A DNA stretch of 64,000 bases from JAFMJV01 sp034436555 (GTDB taxonomy: Bacteria > Chloroflexota > Limnocylindria > Limnocylindrales > CSP1-4). Both the position numbers and the translations under genes were made by a program. Positions 59,449 to 64,000 of this stretch are shown here, in pieces. The notes under the pieces were generated by a model, which was not told the DNA's origin, did not search any database, and saw nothing but the letters and a program-made list of their open reading frames with translations. Position 1 is the first letter of the stretch, and the number at the start of each line of letters is the position of its first letter. The DNA lies in contig DAOTUU010000039.1 of assembly GCA_034436555.1 (NCBI GenBank), positions 89,148-153,147 on the forward strand, written 5' to 3'.

Positions 59449-60144
59449 GTGCAGGATGCAAATCAAGACGGTGCGTCTCGAATGCAACCCGATCGCAACC
59501 TTGATGGCGGTGCAGCGCCTCGGCGCGGCCGGCCCCGCTCGGAGGTCGCCAACCAGGCGATCCTCGAGAGCGCGCGCGAACTGCTCATGGAGGAGGGGTT
59601 CACGCGCCTCCGCCTGGAGCACGTGGCCGCCCGCGCGGGCGTGGGCAAGGCCACCATCTATCGTCGATGGGCCTCCAAGGAGGCGCTCTGCCTGGATCTC
59701 CTGCTGGAGTTGGCCAATCCGTATCTGCCGACCCCGGAGCTGGGCGACACCCGCGCGGAGCTGGAGGCGATCACGAGCAACGTGCTGCGGGCGATCACCG
59801 GCACCGACCTCGGTCCGGTCATCCGTGCGCTGCTGTCGCAGATCGCTGGCAACCCTGTCCTGGGCGATCCGTTCCGCGCCACGCTGGTCCACGCCCGGCG
59901 TCGCGAGGTGGCGCGCGTGGTGGCGCTGGGCGTCTCGCGAGGTGACCTGCGGACCGACGTCGACCCCGACCTGGTCACCGAGCTGCTGCTGGGGCCGCTC
60001 TACTTCCGGCTGCTGTTCGGGGGCGACCTGACGGCGGACCTGGTGCCGCGCCTCGTGCGCAGCGTGATGGAGGGATTCGGCGCCGTGGAGGCGATCGCGC
60101 CTGCGGGCTGGCTGCCCGCCGATGATGTGGAGGACCCCCGATGA
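59449..60144 (+). CDS. TetR-family transcriptional regulator
   Basis: 231 residues: N-terminal low-complexity 25 residues, then the TetR HTH (NQAILESARELLMEEGFTRLRLEHVAARAGVGKATIYRRWASKEAL) and a helical ligand domain of the TetR_C_11-like type with FRATLVHARRREVARVVALG. It probably represses itself and the GH18 gene, which starts inside its stop codon (ATGA). GTG 59449 follows TATCAT by 6 nt; GTG 59446 is adjacent and in frame. The ligand is unknown. Confidence 0.93.
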   Translation: MQDANQDGASRMQPDRNLDGGAAPRRGRPRSEVANQAILESARELLMEEGFTRLRLEHVAARAGVGKATIYRRWASKEALCLDLLLELANPYLPTPELGDTRAELEAITSNVLRAITGTDLGPVIRALLSQIAGNPVLGDPFRATLVHARRREVARVVALGVSRGDLRTDVDPDLVTELLLGPLYFRLLFGGDLTADLVPRLVRSVMEGFGAVEAIAPAGWLPADDVEDPR

Positions 60145-61409
60145 CCGTGGCCCGCCGACCCGCTCGTGCGGCCCTGTTCGTGCTGGCGGCGCTGCTGGCG
60201 CTGGGCACCGGGCTGCCGGGACCGGCCGCCGCCGCAGACCCCGCGACCGCGCCGGCCGCCGCCACCGCGCCGGCCGCCACCGCGCCGTCGGCCAGCACGC
60301 CTTCCGCTGCGGCGGCGGCGCCTGGACGGCGCTTCACGCCAGCCGACAAGGGCCTGTCCCACGACGTGTTCGCGTTCTTCCTGCCCTCCTACCGGGACCA
60401 TCTCCTCCGGCGCGCCGACTGGAGCGTGCTGGGCACCGTCGCGTACTTCGGCATCGTGGCGCGTCCGTCCGGGCGACTGGCGCGGACGACGCGCGGCCGT
60501 CCCGATCCGCGCTGGGCGGCATGGAACAGCGCGGCGATGGATCGCATCATCAGCCGCGCGCACGCCACGCAGACCAACGTGGTGCTCACGGTGACGCGGT
60601 TCGCATGGACCTCCGAGGGCGTCGATGCGACCCGGCGCCTGCTGGCGTCATCGTCGGCGCGCCGACGGCTGGCCAGGGAGATCGCCGCGGAGGTGCGCCG
60701 GCGCGGCATCGACGGCGTGAACCTGGATTTCGAGCCGATCCCCCGGAGCGAGCGGCAGCGCTTCGTGGAGCTCGTGCGGACCGTGCGGACCGCGCTCGAC
60801 GGCGTCCGACCCGGGCTGGACCTGACCGTGTCGGCCACGGGCTACATCGCCAACTACGACGTGGCGGGCATCGTGGCGCCGGGCGGTGCGGACGCCATCC
60901 TGATCATGGCCTACCACTACAACGGGTCATGGTCCACTCGCGCCGGATCGATCGCGCCGCTGCACCGGCGCACGTACGACGTGACGGACACGGTCGATGC
61001 CTACCTGGCGCTCGCGCCCGCCAGCCGGATCATCCTGGGCGTGCCCTACTACGGCTACGTCTGGTCCACCCGGACCGATGAGGCCCACAGCCTCACCCGG
61101 CCGTCATCGGCGCGCTGGGGGTATCCCTCCAGCGTCACCTACCGCACGGCCCGTGGCATCGCAGCCGAGCATGGGCGGCGCTGGGATGCCGCGGAGCAGG
61201 GTCCGTGGGTCCGCTGGCAGGCTCGAGCGTGCGCGTCATGCCCCTTGACCTGGCGGCAGCTGTACTACGAGGATGCCCAGAGCCTGGCGCTCAAGTACGA
61301 CCTGGTGAGGTCGCGCGGGCTGCGCGGCACGGGCATCTGGACGCTGGGCTACGAGGGTGCCGACCCCGCGCCGAGCGCCGCGCTCAGGGCGGCGTTCCTG
61401 ACCGACTGA
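60141..61409 (+). CDS. Secreted GH18-like glycoside hydrolase
   Basis: 422 residues with a signal peptide (RAALFVLAALLALGTGLPGPAAAADP), an Ala/Pro linker, then a GH18 domain with the DxxDxE signature GVNLDFEPIP where the Glu is the acid, plus GADAILIMAYHYNGSW and WTLGYEG. It could act on chitin, N-acetylglucosamine polymers or spore-cortex-like glycans. ATG 60141 overlaps the TetR stop as ATGA, so expression is coupled to the TetR regulator, an unusual direct pairing for a glycosidase. Confidence 0.92.
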   Translation: MTVARRPARAALFVLAALLALGTGLPGPAAAADPATAPAAATAPAATAPSASTPSAAAAAPGRRFTPADKGLSHDVFAFFLPSYRDHLLRRADWSVLGTVAYFGIVARPSGRLARTTRGRPDPRWAAWNSAAMDRIISRAHATQTNVVLTVTRFAWTSEGVDATRRLLASSSARRRLAREIAAEVRRRGIDGVNLDFEPIPRSERQRFVELVRTVRTALDGVRPGLDLTVSATGYIANYDVAGIVAPGGADAILIMAYHYNGSWSTRAGSIAPLHRRTYDVTDTVDAYLALAPASRIILGVPYYGYVWSTRTDEAHSLTRPSSARWGYPSSVTYRTARGIAAEHGRRWDAAEQGPWVRWQARACASCPLTWRQLYYEDAQSLALKYDLVRSRGLRGTGIWTLGYEGADPAPSAALRAAFLTD

Positions 61410-61583
61410 TAGGCGGTCCGCCGCCGGAGCCCGGGGCCACCGCGGCCCGGGGTTCGGCCTGGCCCGCCTTGCCGCCGTGCGGCCGATCTGCGAGACTGAC
61501 CACAGGCGCTTCCCCTTCTCGTCGTTCGGTGTCGCACGCCGGGGGCCAGCCCAAGCACGCGGACCGCGGAGATCATCGACCCG

Positions 61584-63155
61584 ATGCCACCGACGACCAA
61601 GGAAGCCCAGCGCGCCGAGCTGCACAAGACCATCTGGCGCATCGCGAACGACCTGCGCGGGTCGGTGGACGGCTGGGACTTCAAGAGCTACGTCCTGGGC
61701 ATGCTGTTCTACCGCTTCATCTCGGAGAACCTCGCCGCCTACATCGACGCGGGCGAGCATGCGGCCGGCAACCCCGGCTTCGCCTATGCGCGGCTTGCCG
61801 ACGCGGATGCCGAGTTCGGTCGCGCCGAGACCGTCGCAGAGAAGGGCTTCTACATCCTCCCGTCGGAGCTGTTCGCCAACGTCCGGAGGCGCGCCGCGGA
61901 CGACGAGGACCTCAACGAGACCCTGGAGCGCGTGTTCCGGGGCATCGAGGGGTCGGCCAAGGGCACCGACAGCGAGGACGATCTCAAGGGCCTGTTCGAC
62001 GACCTGGACGTCAACAGCGCCAAGCTGGGCCCGACCGTGGCCCGGCGCAACGAGAAGCTGGTCAAGCTGCTGGACGCCATCGGCGACCTGCCGCTGGGCA
62101 GCTTCGAGGACCACAGCATCGACCTGTTCGGGGACGCCTACGAATACCTCATGGGCATGTACGCCTCACAGGCCGGCAAGTCCGGCGGCGAGTACTACAC
62201 CCCCCAGGAGGTGAGCGAGCTGCTCGCCCGGATCACAGTCGTGGGCAAGACCCGCGTGAACAAGGTGTACGACCCGGCGGTGGGCTCGGGCTCCCTGCTG
62301 CTCACGTTCGCCAAGGTGCTGGGCAAGGACAACGTCCGCCAGGGGTTCTTCGGCCAGGAGATCAACCTGACCACGTACAACCTCGCGCGCATCAACATGT
62401 TCCTGCACGACGTGAACCACGAGAAGTTCAGCATCGCCCACGGCGACACGCTGCTGGATCCCCAGCACTGGGACGATGAGCCGTTCGAGGCGATCGTGTC
62501 CAATCCGCCGTATTCCATCAAGTGGGAGGGTGACGCCAACCCGCTGCTCATCAACGACCCGCGCTACGCACCGGCCGGCGTGCTCGCGCCCAAGTCGTAC
62601 GCGGACCTCGCGTTCACGATGCACATGCTCTCGTGGCTCGCCGTGAACGGGACCGCCGCCATCGTCGAGTTCCCGGGCGTGCTGTACCGCGGCGGTGCGG
62701 AGCAGAAGATCCGGCGGTATCTCGTCGACAACAACTACATCGATGCGGTGATCCAGCTGCCGCCGGACCTGTTCTTCGGGACCACGATCGCCACCTGCAT
62801 CATCGTGCTCAAGAAGTCCAAGAAGGACAATGCCGTCCTGTTCATCGACGCCTCGGCCGAGTTCACGCGGGTGGGCAACAAGAACAAGCTGCTGCCCCAG
62901 CACCGGCAGCGGATCCTGGACGCCTACACCGCCCGCGAGGACGTCGCCCACTTCACCAGGCTGGTCGCGAACGAGGACATCGCAGAGAACGGCTCCATCA
63001 TCTCGGTCTCGTCCTACGTGGAGAAGGAGGACACCCGGGAGGCGGTGGACATCGTGGCGCTGAACGCGGAAATCGCGCGCATCGTCGCCCGGCAGGCGGA
63101 GCTGCGCACGGCCATCGATGCCATTGTCGCGGACCTGGAGGCGGACGGCCGGTGA
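61584..63155 (+). CDS. hsdM: Type I restriction-modification system methyltransferase subunit HsdM
   Basis: 523 residues, N6-adenine methylase of a type I system. An N-terminal HsdM_N helical domain (ELHKTIWRIANDLRGSVDGWDFKSYVLGMLFYRFIS) is followed by the methylase with motif I DPAVGSGS (230-237) and motif IV NPPY (307-310). It works with HsdS and, for cutting, HsdR, neither of which is in the window. The downstream RhuM gene overlaps the stop as GTGA. A GCGGAG sequence about 12 nt upstream of the ATG is a weak ribosome binding site. Confidence 0.96.
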   Translation: MPPTTKEAQRAELHKTIWRIANDLRGSVDGWDFKSYVLGMLFYRFISENLAAYIDAGEHAAGNPGFAYARLADADAEFGRAETVAEKGFYILPSELFANVRRRAADDEDLNETLERVFRGIEGSAKGTDSEDDLKGLFDDLDVNSAKLGPTVARRNEKLVKLLDAIGDLPLGSFEDHSIDLFGDAYEYLMGMYASQAGKSGGEYYTPQEVSELLARITVVGKTRVNKVYDPAVGSGSLLLTFAKVLGKDNVRQGFFGQEINLTTYNLARINMFLHDVNHEKFSIAHGDTLLDPQHWDDEPFEAIVSNPPYSIKWEGDANPLLINDPRYAPAGVLAPKSYADLAFTMHMLSWLAVNGTAAIVEFPGVLYRGGAEQKIRRYLVDNNYIDAVIQLPPDLFFGTTIATCIIVLKKSKKDNAVLFIDASAEFTRVGNKNKLLPQHRQRILDAYTAREDVAHFTRLVANEDIAENGSIISVSSYVEKEDTREAVDIVALNAEIARIVARQAELRTAIDAIVADLEADGR

Positions 63156-64000
63156 GCGAGCGGCGGAAGCCAGAGAAGCGGGATGTCGACATCGTCAGGT
63201 CGTCCGCTGCCGAGTACCTGACCTTCGTGGCCGCAGTCGGTGACCAGGAGCAGGCGATCGAGGTCCGGTACGAGGACGAGAACATCTGGCTCACCCAGAA
63301 GATGATGGCGACCCTCTACGGGCTCACTGTCCAGACCGTGAACCATCACCTGCTCCGGCTCTTCGCAGATACCGAGCTGGAGGAGCGGGCAGTTATCAGA
63401 CCGTATCTGATAACTGCGACCGATGGCAAGCGCTACCAAGCTAAGCACTACAGCTTGCAGGCCATCATCGCGGTTGGCTTCAAGGTCAACAACGAGCGGG
63501 CGGTCCAGTTTCGCAAGTGGGCCAACCAGGTGGTGAAGGACTACACGATCAAGGGCTTCGTCATGGACGACGAGCGCCTGAAGCGCGGCGGCACCATCCT
63601 GACCGGCGACTACTTCGAGGAGCTCCTCGAACGCATCCGCGAGATCCGGCTCTCGGAGCGGCGCTTCTACCAGAAGGTCACGGACATCTACGCGACCGCG
63701 CTCGACTACGACTCGGCCGCGCCAGCGACCAAGCGGTTCTTCGCCACCGTCCAGAACAAGCTCCACTGGGCGATCCACGGGCAGACCGCGGCCGAGCTGA
63801 TCGTCGCTCGCGCCGACGCCGACCAGGAGCACATGGGTCTGACCTCCTGGCAGGATGCCCCAGCCGGGAAGATCCAGCGGTTCGATGTCGTCGTGGCCAA
63901 GAACTACCTCACCGAGCACGAACTCGCGCAGTTGGCACGCCTCGTGAATGCCTACCTCGACGTGGCGGAGCTCATGGCCTCGCGACGGGTCCCGATGACG
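63152..64000 (+). CDS. RhuM-family protein, 3' end outside window
   Basis: 283 residues visible of a family that usually has about 330. It shows the RhuM pattern IWLTQKMMATLYGLTVQTVNHHLLRLFADTELEERAV, ATDGKRYQAKHYSLQAIIAVGFKVNNERAVQFRKWANQVVKDYTIKGFVMDDERLK, then RIREIRLSERRFYQKVTDIYATALDYD. RhuM genes often sit inside type I restriction loci between hsdM and hsdS. Coupling to hsdM is by GTGA at 63152. Local G+C is lower than in the rest of the window, which suggests transfer. An 11-bp inverted repeat lies inside the gene at 63390-63416. Confidence 0.92.
   Translation, partial: MSERRKPEKRDVDIVRSSAAEYLTFVAAVGDQEQAIEVRYEDENIWLTQKMMATLYGLTVQTVNHHLLRLFADTELEERAVIRPYLITATDGKRYQAKHYSLQAIIAVGFKVNNERAVQFRKWANQVVKDYTIKGFVMDDERLKRGGTILTGDYFEELLERIREIRLSERRFYQKVTDIYATALDYDSAAPATKRFFATVQNKLHWAIHGQTAAELIVARADADQEHMGLTSWQDAPAGKIQRFDVVVAKNYLTEHELAQLARLVNAYLDVAELMASRRVPMT
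63390..63416. repeat. Perfect 11-bp inverted repeat within the RhuM gene
   Basis: CAGTTATCAGA-CCGTA-TCTGATAACTG, arms 63390-63400 and 63406-63416 with a 5-nt loop, A/T-rich compared with its surroundings. The encoded residues AVIRPYLIT replace the more usual family sequence at this point. Confidence 0.85.

Noticed and set aside
1..64000. CRISPR array, insertion sequence or prophage
   Set aside because: No regularly spaced repeats, transposase, integrase or phage structural gene was found; only the restriction locus at the right end suggests transfer.

Overview
The window is very GC-rich (roughly 70% G+C), densely coded on both strands, and has no rRNA, tRNA, insertion sequence or CRISPR array that I could recognise. 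The gene set resembles an aerobic or facultative, free-living, high-GC bacterium: two F420/deazaflavin-type flavoprotein families, ThyX instead of ThyA, a WYL regulator, a DevR/DevS-like two-component system, GH114 and GH25 secreted hydrolases, and many start codons placed 6-9 nt after a TANNNT box (apparently leaderless mRNAs). Chloroflexota of the Limnocylindria type, or a deep actinobacterial relative, would fit. No phylogenetic marker here decides this.

Layout. 1-10.4 kb: the 3' part of a large methylase/nuclease-like protein, a DUF885 protein, a class III aminotransferase, an MscS channel, acetyl-CoA synthetase with a DUF4383 membrane protein, and MoaA. 10.4-17.2 kb: RDD membrane protein, purine nucleoside phosphorylase, an MFS exporter translationally coupled to ThyX, a TerB-like protein, an aquaporin and an alpha/beta hydrolase. 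17.2-29.4 kb is the most coherent block, a sulfur and stress island. It holds SQR-TusA-DsrE2-TusA-DsrE on one operon, a tandem universal stress protein, a DsbA-like oxidoreductase, a CBS protein, a CoA-transferase, another Usp, an Rrf2 regulator, a DevS-like histidine kinase with its DevR-like regulator, a Tat-exported multicopper oxidase and a third Usp. The kinase GAF domain keeps the His and Tyr that bind and cap heme in mycobacterial DevS. DevR-box-like sequences (GGGCC-N4-GGCCC and relatives) lie upstream of the kinase, the tandem Usp, the Rrf2 gene and the sulfur operon, so these genes may form one gas- or redox-responsive regulon.

29.6-45.2 kb: a PD-(D/E)XK-like protein, GH114 protein, small hydrolase, metallo-beta-lactamase-fold protein, a secreted caspase-like/FlgD-like protein, adenosine deaminase, a CtpA-like protein lacking its catalytic lysine, a saccharopine-dehydrogenase-like enzyme, a secreted lytic-transglycosylase-like protein, a GIY-YIG/GreA fusion and an M1 aminopeptidase. 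45.2-59.2 kb: two RhlE-type DEAD-box helicases, DDN and DUF1992 proteins, small zinc-ribbon proteins, a His-containing multi-span membrane protein, a compact promoter/small-ORF/hairpin unit at 50.44-50.76 kb, a PPOX-class F420 enzyme, a WYL regulator, a HipA-like/DUF3037 pair, a TolB-like propeller protein, a GH25 lysozyme and a PAC2 protein. 59.2-64 kb: paired hairpins in a divergent promoter region, a TetR regulator coupled to a GH18 protein, then the start of a type I restriction-modification locus (hsdM followed by a RhuM-family gene cut by the window edge).

The strongest candidates for new biology are the putative heme-GAF/DevR regulon coupled to a persulfide-relay operon, the 54-codon transcription unit at 50.5 kb, the tandem covarying hairpins at 59.24-59.35 kb, and the widespread TANNNT-to-start spacing of 6 nt.
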